Source of the DNA: Lachnospiraceae bacterium
GTDB lineage: Bacteria > Bacillota > Clostridia > Lachnospirales > Lachnospiraceae
Assembly (NCBI GenBank): GCA_022792535.1
Contig: JAAWBG010000021.1
Coordinates: forward strand, 43,837 to 107,836
Length of the DNA stretch: 64,000 nt
Direction: 5' to 3'
Within the stretch, counting starts at the first letter, position 1. Each line of letters starts with the position of its first letter. Positions 1-8,513 of this stretch are shown here, piece by piece. Under the pieces are notes generated by a model. That model was given only the letters and a program-made list of their open reading frames with translations, made no database searches and was not told the origin of the DNA. The position numbers and the translations under genes were made by a program.

Positions 1-1
1 A

Positions 2-967
2 GTGGATATTAATGATATGCCAAAAGAGCATGTATTTAAGCGGGTTCGGTTATCCTATGAAGGCATGGAGACCATGAATGCCAATGACATCAAGATTATA
101 GATGCCAATGGAACAGCAAGCAATCTGAATAACTTTATGTTTTCCACAGAGAATGGAGATGCCCTAGCAACCGTAACCACCAACCTGTCTTATGCTGATT
201 GGGAGAAAAACGGATTTCCCATTGGAGACAGTGAAGTGATCTTTTTCAAGGAAACCGGAGAGCTGGTTTTCGGAGAGAATATTGCCACTTACGTCAACAG
301 TCAGAAATCTCAGCTGAACGTTACCTACACGAAACAGGGCTTCAATGAAGGGGAGATTCGACCGGAACATTATTTTGACTGTACGAATGTTACAGATAAG
401 GATAACCCTATCAATTATGTGAAGGAGAATCAAGAGATCAAATTTACAGTGGCCTTTAAACAAGAGCTTACGGTAAATACCCAGGCCAGCGATGTGCTGG
501 ACGCTTCTATCGGACGGGACGTGGATGAACTGACCAATGCAGTTCAGGCGGCGATCGCAGCTCACGATAAGGTGGATAAATTAAAAGCAATGAAAGAGGA
601 ACAGCAGTATTCCGATGAGAATTCTCAAAAAGCGCTGGCTCAGTGGATTGAGGCGGCTGAGAAAGAGGCAGTCTATGCAGACGATAATATGCAGAAGATA
701 TATGCCAGAGGAGTAACGAAATTCCAGAATTACAAAGACCGGGTGAAACTTGCCAGAACAGATTTAGGAAGCCGGGAGAACCGGCTGCAGCTTACAGAGA
801 ACAGAATGTCGAATCAGCAGTCCACCTTTGAACAGTTAAAATCTAGAAATGAAGATATGGAGCTGTCAGATATTATTATTGAATACACAGCAGCTTACAA
901 TGCTTACCAGGCTTCTTTGCAAGCCTCTGCCAAAGCAAATGGACAGACGTTGTTGAACTATCTGTAG
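2..967 (+). CDS. flgL: Flagellar hook-filament junction protein FlgL, 3' part
   Basis: This is the C-terminal 321 residues of a flagellin-family protein whose beginning lies left of the window; the frame is open to the first base. The last 55 residues, with RLQLTENRMSNQQSTF and a tail ending in GQTLLNYL, form the C-terminal coiled helix shared by flagellins and FlgL. The middle is a variable domain. FlgL joins the hook to the filament outside the cell. Its position immediately before fliW-csrA is the usual Firmicutes order (flgK-flgL-fliW-csrA), which favours FlgL over a true flagellin. The GTG at base 2 is only the first possible start in the window, not the real start. Confidence 0.88.
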   Translation: MDINDMPKEHVFKRVRLSYEGMETMNANDIKIIDANGTASNLNNFMFSTENGDALATVTTNLSYADWEKNGFPIGDSEVIFFKETGELVFGENIATYVNSQKSQLNVTYTKQGFNEGEIRPEHYFDCTNVTDKDNPINYVKENQEIKFTVAFKQELTVNTQASDVLDASIGRDVDELTNAVQAAIAAHDKVDKLKAMKEEQQYSDENSQKALAQWIEAAEKEAVYADDNMQKIYARGVTKFQNYKDRVKLARTDLGSRENRLQLTENRMSNQQSTFEQLKSRNEDMELSDIIIEYTAAYNAYQASLQASAKANGQTLLNYL

Positions 968-995
968 GGAAATCAAAAAAAGCTGGAGGAATAAG

Positions 996-1460
996 ATGCA
1001 GGTTGAAACAAGATTGTTTGGAGAGATAGAGCTAGAAGAAGAGAAAGTGATCTTTTTTGAAAAGGGAATTATTGGATTTCCTGATTGCCAAAAGTTCACC
1101 TTGATCTATGATGAGAAAGAAGATGGCAGCCATGGCGGGATTGGCTGGCTCCAGTCCTTGGATGAGCCCACCTTCGCCCTTCCGGTAATGGACCCTCTTC
1201 TGGTTAAGGAAGACTACAATCCTCAGGTGGAAGATGAAGTATTAAAACATCTTGGCAATCTTACGGAAGAGAATACTTATGTTTTGGTAACAGTGACAGC
1301 CACAGAAGATATCACGAAATTAAGCGTGAATTTAAAAGCACCCATTGTGATCAATGCAGATGAACGGAAAGCACACCAGATCATTGTGGAAGACGACTTC
1401 CCAGTGAAATTTGCAATTTACGAGATTTTACAGGCAAAAAAAGAAAAGGCGGGTGAATAG
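996..1460 (+). CDS. fliW: Flagellar assembly factor FliW
   Basis: The protein has 154 residues, the normal FliW length, and opens [19 protein letters not shown] with the family's early FEKGIIGFP segment. In Bacillus subtilis FliW binds flagellin monomers in the cytoplasm and, when free, binds CsrA and relieves its block on flagellin translation, so flagellin output is matched to export. The start follows CTGGAGGAATAAG. The stop is one base from the csrA ATG, so the two partners are made from one message. The CsrA site expected as target is visible in this window in the flagellin leader near 20100. Confidence 0.97.
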   Translation: MQVETRLFGEIELEEEKVIFFEKGIIGFPDCQKFTLIYDEKEDGSHGGIGWLQSLDEPTFALPVMDPLLVKEDYNPQVEDEVLKHLGNLTEENTYVLVTVTATEDITKLSVNLKAPIVINADERKAHQIIVEDDFPVKFAIYEILQAKKEKAGE

Positions 1461-1461
1461 G

Positions 1462-1677
1462 ATGCTGGCATTGACCAGAAAAAAAGGAGAATCCATCATT
1501 TTAAATAATGATATCGAGATCAGTATATTAGAGCTGCGGGGAGATCAGGTAAAGATTGGGATCAATGCACCCAAAGAAGTGCCAGTGTACCGCAAGGAAG
1601 TATATCTTCAGATCCAGAAAGAAAATGAGGCGGCGCTGTCAGTAGACAGTCTTGCAGCCTTGCGGGATATTCTATAA
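1462..1677 (+). CDS. csrA: Translational regulator CsrA
   Basis: This is a 71-residue CsrA/RsmA homologue starting [15 protein letters not shown], with the usual beta-strand core ([18 protein letters not shown], then VPVYRKEVY). CsrA dimers bind GGA motifs in hairpin loops and Shine-Dalgarno regions and block translation; in flagellated Firmicutes the main target is flagellin mRNA. The ORF track begins at 1411 inside fliW. ATG 1462 is chosen because it gives the conserved N-terminus and lies one base after the fliW stop, behind AAGGCGGGTG. Residues after about 55 ([18 protein letters not shown]) are the usual helical tail. Confidence 0.98.
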   Translation: MLALTRKKGESIILNNDIEISILELRGDQVKIGINAPKEVPVYRKEVYLQIQKENEAALSVDSLAALRDIL

Positions 1678-1703
1678 ATATCAGTTAATTAGATGATGGT
1701 TCT

Positions 1704-1730
1704 TAATTTTTTTCGCCAGGGGACCGATAT
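1704..1730 (+). promoter_or_regulatory. Sigma-28 (SigD/FliA) type promoter for flaG-fliD-fliS
   Basis: TAAT at 1704-1707, a 16-base spacer and CCGATAT at 1724-1730 match the B. subtilis SigD consensus (TAAA-N15/16-CCGATAT). It lies about 48 bases before the flaG start. The same spacing occurs before the main flagellin and two minus-strand genes in this window. Confidence 0.75.
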
Positions 1731-1777
1731 AGAGATAAGAGAATATAACGGTCAGGTTTCACATGGAGGTGATAGGA

Positions 1778-2215
1778 ATGGAAGTTCGAAAAGTAAATAC
1801 ACCATCCGCGTCTTATCAGGGAAGTGGACCGGAGGTGGCTGTAAAGCAGGAGGTAACGGTCAAGCAGGAGCCTGCGAAGAGAGCTGAAGTAGTTCAGACA
1901 GAAAAGAAAAGCCCTTCGCAGCCAGCAGCTGTCTCAGAGAATCCTGCAATTTCAGGAGAAGAAAAACAGAATCCCATAGAATCAAAGGAAATGTCCCAGA
2001 AGAACGGCATGAAACGCGCAGTGGAAGAGGTAAACCGGAAGGCGAAGAATTCAGAACTTATCTTTGGAATTCATGACGCCACTAACCGGGTGACCATCAA
2101 AGTAGTAGATAAGGGCACAAAGGAAGTAATTCGGGAATTTCCCCCGGAAGAGACTTTGGATATGATTGCAAAGGTATGGGAATTAGCCGGAATCATGATA
2201 GATGAAAGGGGATAG
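1778..2215 (+). CDS. flaG: FlaG family flagellar protein
   Basis: The protein has 145 residues. The first 85 or so are a low-complexity Lys/Glu/Gln/Pro/Val linker; the last 50 (LIFGIHDATNRVTIKVVD, then EVIREFPPEETLDMI) are the conserved FlaG domain. FlaG lies just before fliD in many flagellar operons and influences filament length, but its biochemical role is not settled. ATG 1778 is preferred over ATG 1763 because GGAGGTGATAGG, a near-perfect ribosome site, lies directly upstream and overlaps the earlier codon. It is followed 11 bases later by fliD. Confidence 0.92.
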   Translation: MEVRKVNTPSASYQGSGPEVAVKQEVTVKQEPAKRAEVVQTEKKSPSQPAAVSENPAISGEEKQNPIESKEMSQKNGMKRAVEEVNRKAKNSELIFGIHDATNRVTIKVVDKGTKEVIREFPPEETLDMIAKVWELAGIMIDERG

Positions 2216-2226
2216 GAGGAAGAAAA

Positions 2227-3765
2227 ATGGCAATTAGAATCTCAGGATTGAATTCAGGACTTGATACGGATTCTATCGTACAGGAACTGGTATCTGCATA
2301 TCGTACAAAACAGGATAAATATACAAAGGCACAGACAAAACTTTCCTGGAAGCAGGATGCATGGAAAGAGATGAATACAAAGATTTACGATTTTTACAGT
2401 AAGACTCTTTCTAACCTGCGCCGGGTAGGTAACTTTAATAAGAAGACAACCACAGTATCTGACAGCACAAAGGCAACAGTAAGCGCTTCTTCCAGTGTTG
2501 TCAATGGAACACAGACTTTGAAGGTGAACAGACTTGCAAAGGCTGGATATCTCACAGGTACTAAGTTAACACGTGCAGATGGTGAGAAGATTACAAGGGA
2601 TACTGCGTTATCAGATCTGGGTATCGCAGGCGGAAGTCTGAAACTGAAAGTGGGAAATGAGACAAAGACGGTCAATATTACCTCAGGTATGACGGTGAAA
2701 GACTTAAATGATGCATTGAAAGAGCAGGGAGTTAGCGCTAATTTCGATGCGGAACAGCAGAGGTTTTTCTTGAACTCTTCCGAGACAGGAGAAGGCCATG
2801 ATTTTAATTTTGTGGTAGAGAATGGAGATCAGGCTTCTTATAATATTCTGAGTAAATTAGGCCTGGCCACAGAAGAGAATTATAAGGCGGCTACAGGCAG
2901 TACCAGCGTTGATTCAGATATGAACTTTGCTGTAAAAGAGAAAGCGCAGAATGCTCAGATTGTTTTGAATGGAGCAGTATTTGAGGGAGAGAGCAATAAA
3001 TTCTCCATCAATGGATTGAATATTACCGCCACAGGCGTCAGTGAAGAGATGACAATTACCACTGCCACAGACGTGGATGGCATCTATAATATGGTCAAAG
3101 ACTTCCTGAAAGAATACAATGAATTGGTGAATGCCATGGAAGCGGCTTATAATGCGCCTACTTCTAAGGGATATGAGCCTCTGACAGACGATGAAAAAGA
3201 GCAGATGTCGGATAAAGAGGTGGAGAAATGGGAAGCTAAGATTAAGGATTCCATTCTGCGAAGGGATGATACCTTACGTTCTGTATTAAGCGGAATGACT
3301 TCTAATATGTCAAAGAGCTTTGAAGTAAATGGCAAGAACTACAGCCTTGCTTCCTTTGGAATTAAGACAGCCGGCTATTTTAACGCCGCAGAGAATGAGT
3401 CTTACGCATATCACATTGACAATGATCCAGACGATTCTGTTTCATCTGCAAATGAAGATAAGCTGCGTAAAATGATTGAGGAAGATCCAGACACCGTGGC
3501 AAGTTTCTTTACTCAGCTTGCAACCAGCGTTTACGATAATCTCCATGAGAGAATGGGCTCTACAACTTTGAGCAGTGCATACAAGGTATATAATGACAAG
3601 CAGATGAAGACCGAATATGACGAGTATACCAAGACAATCAAAAAATGGGAAGATAAGTTAAAAGATATGGAAGATTATTATTACAAGAAATTCTCTGCAA
3701 TGGAGGTTGCATTATCTAAACTTCAATCCCAGACCAATTCACTTTCTTCACTTTTGGGTGGCTGA
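2227..3765 (+). CDS. fliD: Flagellar filament capping protein FliD
   Basis: This 512-residue protein is the normal length for FliD (hook-associated protein 2). The N-terminus MAIRISGLNSGLDTDSIVQ followed by a helical segment is the D0/D1 signature, and the C-terminus (YYYKKFSAMEVALSKLQSQ, then SSLLGG) is the matching C-terminal helix. Residues near 60-430 form the variable exposed domains. FliD caps the growing filament outside the cell and folds incoming flagellin. The start follows AGGAGGAAGAAAA. It lies between flaG and fliS, the standard arrangement. A diverged second FliD-like protein is encoded at 46750-48048. Confidence 0.97.
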   Translation: MAIRISGLNSGLDTDSIVQELVSAYRTKQDKYTKAQTKLSWKQDAWKEMNTKIYDFYSKTLSNLRRVGNFNKKTTTVSDSTKATVSASSSVVNGTQTLKVNRLAKAGYLTGTKLTRADGEKITRDTALSDLGIAGGSLKLKVGNETKTVNITSGMTVKDLNDALKEQGVSANFDAEQQRFFLNSSETGEGHDFNFVVENGDQASYNILSKLGLATEENYKAATGSTSVDSDMNFAVKEKAQNAQIVLNGAVFEGESNKFSINGLNITATGVSEEMTITTATDVDGIYNMVKDFLKEYNELVNAMEAAYNAPTSKGYEPLTDDEKEQMSDKEVEKWEAKIKDSILRRDDTLRSVLSGMTSNMSKSFEVNGKNYSLASFGIKTAGYFNAAENESYAYHIDNDPDDSVSSANEDKLRKMIEEDPDTVASFFTQLATSVYDNLHERMGSTTLSSAYKVYNDKQMKTEYDEYTKTIKKWEDKLKDMEDYYYKKFSAMEVALSKLQSQTNSLSSLLGG

Positions 3766-3781
3766 TAAGGAGGACATATAG

Positions 3782-4168
3782 GTGATAGCAAACAGAGGAT
3801 ACGATGCCTACGCGAAGAATAAGATTTTAACAGCTTCTCCTGCGGAGCTGACATTGATGTTGTATGAAGGGGCAATTAAATTCTGTAATATTGCGATTGC
3901 CGCGGTTGAAGAAAAGGACATTGAGAAGGCACATATCAACATTACGAAAGTGGAAAATATTGTTTCAGAATTTATTGCAACGCTGGATCATAAATATCCG
4001 GTAGCGAAGGACTTTGAAAATGTTTATAATTACTTGCTGGAACGTTTGCTGGAGGCGAATTTGAAGAAAGATAAAGAGATTCTGGAAGAGGTCCTGAAGC
4101 ATTTGCGTACCATGCGTGATACTTGGAAAGAAGTTATGGAGCAGAATAAGACTGCAAAGGCGAACTAA
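3782..4168 (+). CDS. fliS: Flagellar export chaperone FliS
   Basis: This is a 128-residue, mostly helical protein with the FliS signature ANRGYDAYAKNKILTASP and AELTLMLYEGAIKFCNIA. FliS binds the C-terminus of flagellin in the cytoplasm, prevents early polymerisation and delivers it to the export gate; in B. subtilis it also shapes the FliW-flagellin interaction. The start is GTG 3782, placed behind AAGGAGGACATATAG. The stop lies one base before the next gene, a common arrangement for fliS and fliT-type genes. Confidence 0.96.
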   Translation: MIANRGYDAYAKNKILTASPAELTLMLYEGAIKFCNIAIAAVEEKDIEKAHINITKVENIVSEFIATLDHKYPVAKDFENVYNYLLERLLEANLKKDKEILEEVLKHLRTMRDTWKEVMEQNKTAKAN

Positions 4169-4169
4169 T

Positions 4170-4646
4170 ATGGCAAATGAGTATTTAGATATTATGATTC
4201 AGAGCCTTCAGAAGAAAAAGAAGATTCTGGACGGAATTATTGAAAAGAATAAAGAACAACGTGAGATTCTGGAAAAAGAGGAACTGAATGCAGATGATTT
4301 TGAGCGGAATGTTCAGGAGAAAAGCGATCTGGTAGATCAGATTGAGATTCTCGATGAAGGTTTTGAAGAGTTATTCGGCCGGGTGAAAACTGTGGTGAAA
4401 GCTCATAAGCAGGAATACAGAGAAGAGATTGTGCTTATGCAGCAATTGATCACGGAGATTACGGAGAAATCTGTTACGATCCAGAGTGAGGAAATGCGTA
4501 ACCGCAGAATGGTAGAGCTTCGTTTTTCCCAGGAGCGAAAGAAGATCCGGGAGAAGAAGAATACCTCTGTGGTGGCAAATCAGTACTACAAAAATATGTC
4601 GAATCTGAATTATGTGGAGGCACAGTTTATGGATTCGAAAAAATGA
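4170..4646 (+). CDS. Coiled-coil flagellar protein, FliT/FlgN-like export chaperone candidate
   Basis: This is a 158-residue, highly charged, almost entirely helical protein (for example QSLQKKKKILDGIIEKNKEQ). It has no signal peptide or membrane segment. ATG 4170 is taken because it lies one base after the fliS stop and gives the compact N-terminus MANEYLDIMIQSL; the longer frame from 4116 runs inside fliS. Position after fliS and the helical make-up suggest a FliT- or FlgN-type chaperone for cap or junction proteins. Sequence identity with known FliT could not be judged by eye, so the role is inferred from position and composition. Confidence 0.6.
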   Translation: MANEYLDIMIQSLQKKKKILDGIIEKNKEQREILEKEELNADDFERNVQEKSDLVDQIEILDEGFEELFGRVKTVVKAHKQEYREEIVLMQQLITEITEKSVTIQSEEMRNRRMVELRFSQERKKIREKKNTSVVANQYYKNMSNLNYVEAQFMDSKK

Positions 4647-4685
4647 TATGTGACAGAATGAAAAATCAGAATAGATCACAAGGGG

Positions 4686-5160
4686 AAAGCCGGTGCAAAG
4701 AGATGCACCGGCTTTATAATCCTTCTGGAGCTATTAAGAAGAATCATTACATAGATTATACCTCATATCTATGATAAATGAAAAGGGCAAAACATGACGC
4801 TTTTGGGAAAATTTTTAAAAATATAGAGGAAAGCCGGTGCATATAAAACACCGGCTTTTGTGGTCCTCCCGGAGCTAAAGAAGAAGGACCACTATGTAAA
4901 TTATACTCCTCACATATATAACAATTTAGAAAGGTAAAATATGACACTTTTAAGAAAAGTTTTTGAGAATTTTTTATGAAATTTAAAAAAAGAAAAGCTG
5001 ATGCAGAATAGACAATGCATCAGCTTTTCTTTTGCGGTCTTCCTGGAGCTACAAAGGAAAAACCGCTATCTAAACTTATACCCCTCGTATATATAACAAT
5101 TGAGCAGTACAAAATATGACAGTTTTTGAGAAAGTTTTTAAAAATTTTAAAATTTTTAGT
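4686..5160 (+). repeat. Three tandem copies of a two-hairpin, RNA-like element
   Basis: This gene-free stretch holds three diverged copies of about 145-165 bases. Each begins with a terminator-like hairpin (AAAGCCGGTGCA/TGCACCGGCTTT at 4686-4715; AAAGCCGGTG/CACCGGCTTTT at 4830-4859; AAAAGCTGATGCA/TGCATCAGCTTTT at 4993-5028). A second stem follows whose loop always contains GGAGCTA (4717-4749, 4861-4891, 5034-5066). Each ends in an AT-rich tail with an AAAAYATGAC core and TTTT runs. Stem letters differ between copies while pairing is kept (TAAT/ATTA, TGGTCCT/AGGACCA, GCGGT/ACCGC), which points to a maintained RNA structure. I do not recognise the family. Confidence 0.7.
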
Positions 5161-5200
5161 TATATACCTTTTGAAAGAGGTGTGATATGATTGGAGAAGC

Positions 5201-5228
5201 TAAATGATAGATTCATTTTTTACGATAT
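5201..5228 (+). promoter_or_regulatory. Possible sigma-28 promoter for the glycosyltransferase operon
   Basis: TAAA at 5201-5204 and ACGATAT at 5222-5228 are separated by 17 bases. The -10 differs by one base from CCGATAT and the spacing is one base longer than at the better sites in this window. It lies about 50 bases before the start at 5280. Weak but well placed. Confidence 0.4.
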
Positions 5229-5279
5229 AACTACTGATACAGAATTGTGTCACTAATTTGCAGAAGGAGAATAATTTTT

Positions 5280-6980
5280 ATGGATAACCTAGGAGAACTT
5301 TATTATGAATGTGGAATAAAATATTTTGAAGCTGAGAGATATAAGGAAGCAGTTTCTAACTGGATACAGGCTTATGATCTGGATTATGAGAAAGAAAGCA
5401 TTATAGAAAATATCTATAATTGTTTTATATTGCCCAATGAACAAGAATTTAGAAAAAATTATGAACAGAATAGAGAGGGATTTACAGAGGTACCTTTCGA
5501 AGCGTGTACTCTGGATTTTATTCCCTTGAGTGAGGATGAATTCTGTATCTTTGATCGGGAAGAGAAGACCTTTCAGGGAGTAATCGCATTGGAGGAAAAT
5601 CCACTGCAGGGAGATAAAATTGAATTCAACGATATTTTATATACAGATACCTGGGATATTCGGGAAATGACAGCAGATATGAAGGAATATGAAAGGGATG
5701 TGGTATATGTATTGGTGAATGAATTGGAACCCAAATTTGTTTCTTTTTTGAAATTGCCTCGTTTTCGAGAATTGTATTTAAAAAATGTCATTTTATTTAG
5801 AAATGAAAGAATCATGCATGATTTTTTTGAGGAATATGAAGAATTCTATCTGCCGAAACAAATTGTTACAGCAGATGGAAAAAAATATTGGGATTTAATT
5901 CATAATTTCCATGAAAAGAGGATCCATCACACGGATGCAGAACGAAAAAATATATTTTTGTCTATCTGTATACCTAGTTACAATAGGGGAGAAATTGCAT
6001 TGGAAAATGTCAGGCATTTATTGTCCTGCCCTTATGACAGTGAGATAGAGATTGTTGTGTCGAATAATGGCTCTACGAAAGGCGTAGAGGCATACGAAGA
6101 GATTAAAAATATAAAAGATTCCAGAATCCAATATCATGAATTTCCGGAAAATCAAGGGTATGCGGCAAATATATTAAAGGTGTGCAGTATGGCGAAGGGA
6201 AGATTTGCAATGTTGGTAAGCGATGAGGATCTTATGATACTGGATCATTTTGGTAAGTATCTGAGCGCCATAAAAGCAAATCAAGATTGTGGGATATTGT
6301 TTGCGGGGAGAGGTGATTTGGGCCTTAGGTGGGATCCAGAGGAAGATAATACAGTATCTATCATAGAAAAAGGAATATGGGCAATTGAAACAGCAGCCAT
6401 GTGGACGTATGTTACAGGTTTTACTTATAATATGAGGTTATGTCAAAAATTAGGAGCATTAGAAAAATTAGAGCAATTAAGATGTGGAAAAGCGATTGAC
6501 TGGCGGAATGAGGAAATGATGTTAGACAGAACAAGTGAAAGAAATTTGTGCGTAGAAATTTATACGAATAATTGTCTAGCTATGATGTTATGCCGGTATG
6601 CAGATTTTGCTCATTTCAAGTTGGATATGTTTGATGTTAAAAAGAACAATACTACGTTTAAAGGCTGCTTTGACATAGGAAGCAGACCGGAATGCAGGTT
6701 AGAAAAGCAGAACAGCCGTATGGATTTTGTGCATCAGGTATTGAATTTAAACAAAGGGGATTTTATTCGGCTGTTTTTATATGAATGTAAACGGACACAT
6801 TTTCTGATAAATCTTTCTTTTAATGCTTATCCAGAGGATATGCTGAAACTGGGATCAGAGTGGGAGATTCAGGCATGTGTTTACAAAGACCAAAAAGAAT
6901 ATTTAGATTCTTTTCCGATTCCTTTGACAGAAGAAGAATATGCCATAATTCAGGGGAAAATAGCAAGAACAGAAGAATAA
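5280..6980 (+). CDS. GT2-type glycosyltransferase with TPR-like N-terminus, copy A
   Basis: The protein has 566 residues. Residues 1-45 resemble one or two TPR-like helices (YYECGIKYFEAERYKEAVS), residues ~50-210 are a domain I do not recognise, and ~220-400 is a GT-A catalytic domain: LSICIPSYNRGE, SEIEIVVSNNGST and the metal-binding VSDEDL. It is cytoplasmic, with no membrane segment. It is clearly paralogous to the gene at 11116-12813 through its whole length. It probably adds a sugar to flagellin or to the growing flagellin glycan, judged from its place after the fliS operon. ATG 5280 follows AGAAGGAGAATAATTTT; the ORF-track start at 5247 lacks a ribosome site. Confidence 0.8.
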   Translation: MDNLGELYYECGIKYFEAERYKEAVSNWIQAYDLDYEKESIIENIYNCFILPNEQEFRKNYEQNREGFTEVPFEACTLDFIPLSEDEFCIFDREEKTFQGVIALEENPLQGDKIEFNDILYTDTWDIREMTADMKEYERDVVYVLVNELEPKFVSFLKLPRFRELYLKNVILFRNERIMHDFFEEYEEFYLPKQIVTADGKKYWDLIHNFHEKRIHHTDAERKNIFLSICIPSYNRGEIALENVRHLLSCPYDSEIEIVVSNNGSTKGVEAYEEIKNIKDSRIQYHEFPENQGYAANILKVCSMAKGRFAMLVSDEDLMILDHFGKYLSAIKANQDCGILFAGRGDLGLRWDPEEDNTVSIIEKGIWAIETAAMWTYVTGFTYNMRLCQKLGALEKLEQLRCGKAIDWRNEEMMLDRTSERNLCVEIYTNNCLAMMLCRYADFAHFKLDMFDVKKNNTTFKGCFDIGSRPECRLEKQNSRMDFVHQVLNLNKGDFIRLFLYECKRTHFLINLSFNAYPEDMLKLGSEWEIQACVYKDQKEYLDSFPIPLTEEEYAIIQGKIARTEE

Positions 6981-7104
6981 GCAGGTAATGTAATATCTTT
7001 ACTGACAAAGCTAAATTAAAAATTAAATACTGCCGATATAATGAAAGATAAGAATGATAGGAAATCATTTTACGACGCATGGAAGCGATATACCATAAAG
7101 GCTA

Positions 7105-7138
7105 AGAGAAATGGATAAGCGTCCATTTCTCTTTTTTT
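7105..7138 (+). terminator. Rho-independent terminator just before rfbH
   Basis: The perfect inverted repeat AGAGAAATGGA/TCCATTTCTCT with a 6-base loop is followed by a run of T. It ends about 20 bases before the rfbH ATG. No promoter was seen between it and rfbH, so the downstream operon may depend on read-through here. Confidence 0.8.
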
Positions 7139-7157
7139 ATCTTATAGGAGAAAAATT

Positions 7158-8498
7158 ATGTTTGAAAATAAAACAGAAGAGCAGGCAAGAGAAGAAATCC
7201 TGCATCTGGTGACAGAGTATTATAATCTATACCATAAAAATAAAAAAATTTTTGAGCCGGGAGATCGGATTGCCTATGCTTCCAGGGTCTATGATGAAAA
7301 GGAGATGTGCAACTTAGTAGATGCTTCTTTGGAATTCTGGCTGACCTCTGGCAGATATACAGTGGAGTTTGAAAAAAAATTCTCAGAATATCTGGGCGTG
7401 CAGTATTGTTCTTTGGTAAACTCAGGTTCTTCTGCCAATCTGCTGGCTTTTATGGCCTTGACTTCTCCTTTGCTGGGAGAACGTCAGGTGCTTCCGGGCG
7501 ATGAGATGATTACGGTTGCGGCAGGTTTTCCTACCACGGTGACGCCGGCCATCCAATATGGCGTAGTTCCGGTCTTTATTGATGTGACGATTCCACAGTA
7601 CAATCTGGACGTCAATCAGTTGGAGGCAGCGTTTTCAGAAAAGACAAAAGTGGTGATGGCGGCTCACACTCTGGGGAATCCTTTTGATCTGAAAGCAGTA
7701 AGGGATTTTTGTGACAGACACAATCTATGGCTGATTGAGGACAATTGCGATGCTCTTGGAACAAGATATATGATAGATGGACAAGAAAGATATACGGGAA
7801 CCATTGGGGACATCGGAACCTCTTCTTTTTATCCCCCTCACCACATGACCATGGGAGAAGGCGGAGCAGTCTATACAGATCAGCCTTTATTGCACAAATG
7901 CATTCGTTCTCTCCGGGACTGGGGCCGGGACTGTATCTGCACCTCTGGTCAGGACAATCTGTGTGGCCACAGATTTGACCGGCAGTATGGGGAGCTTCCG
8001 ATGGGCTATGATCATAAATATGTCTATTCCCATTTTGGATATAATTTGAAGGCAACAGATATGCAGGCGGCTATTGGCTGTGCACAAATTGATAAGATGC
8101 CGGAGTTTGCAGCCCGAAGAAGACATAACTTTGAGAGATTGCTGGCAGGGCTGAAAGGATGTGAAAAACAATTGATCCTTCCAGCGCCCTGCGAAAATTC
8201 TCGGCCAAGCTGGTTTGGATGTCTGCTTACGTGCAGGGAAGGAATAGACCGCAATGAAGTGGTTGCATATCTGGAAAACCATGGAATACAGACACGGATG
8301 CTGTTTGCAGGAAATCTAATTAAACATCCTTGCTTTAACCAGATGCGGATTTTGGGCAGGGGATATCGCGTGATAGGAGATTTAAAACATACAGATCAGA
8401 TTATGAATGATACTTTTTGGGTAGGAGTTTATCCAGGAATGACAGACGAGATGGTTGATTATATGGCAGAGATAATTCGAGAAGCAGTAAACCAATAA
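7158..8498 (+). CDS. rfbH: CDP-4-dehydro-6-deoxyglucose 3-dehydrase (E1, RfbH/AscC)
   Basis: This 446-residue DegT/AHBA-fold enzyme removes the C3 hydroxyl of CDP-4-keto-6-deoxyglucose using PMP and a [2Fe-2S] cluster, the committed step to 3,6-dideoxysugars. Two diagnostic features are visible. The usual PLP-binding Lys is replaced by His in SFYPPHHMTMGEGG (near residue 228). The cluster motif C-x1-C-x7-C appears as CICTSGQDNLC, with the upstream Cys in DNCDALG. The partner reductase (E3, AscD/RfbI) is not in the window. The start follows ATAGGAGAAAAATT. rfbG and rfbF lie downstream in the same operon. Confidence 0.95.
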   Translation: MFENKTEEQAREEILHLVTEYYNLYHKNKKIFEPGDRIAYASRVYDEKEMCNLVDASLEFWLTSGRYTVEFEKKFSEYLGVQYCSLVNSGSSANLLAFMALTSPLLGERQVLPGDEMITVAAGFPTTVTPAIQYGVVPVFIDVTIPQYNLDVNQLEAAFSEKTKVVMAAHTLGNPFDLKAVRDFCDRHNLWLIEDNCDALGTRYMIDGQERYTGTIGDIGTSSFYPPHHMTMGEGGAVYTDQPLLHKCIRSLRDWGRDCICTSGQDNLCGHRFDRQYGELPMGYDHKYVYSHFGYNLKATDMQAAIGCAQIDKMPEFAARRRHNFERLLAGLKGCEKQLILPAPCENSRPSWFGCLLTCREGIDRNEVVAYLENHGIQTRMLFAGNLIKHPCFNQMRILGRGYRVIGDLKHTDQIMNDTFWVGVYPGMTDEMVDYMAEIIREAVNQ

Positions 8499-8513
8499 GA
8501 TTCTGGAGGAAAT

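Noticed and set aside
4686-5160. Known riboswitches or ribozymes (c-di-GMP, twister, hammerhead) in the triplicated element
   Set aside because: None of their conserved cores (for example CTGATGA with GAAA for hammerhead, or the GEMM core) could be found in any of the three copies.
5190-5213. Six-codon leader peptide MIGEAK behind AAAGAGGTGTGAT
   Set aside because: It has a ribosome-site-like sequence, but no regulatory codon pattern or attenuator follows, and it overlaps the possible sigma-28 -35 region.
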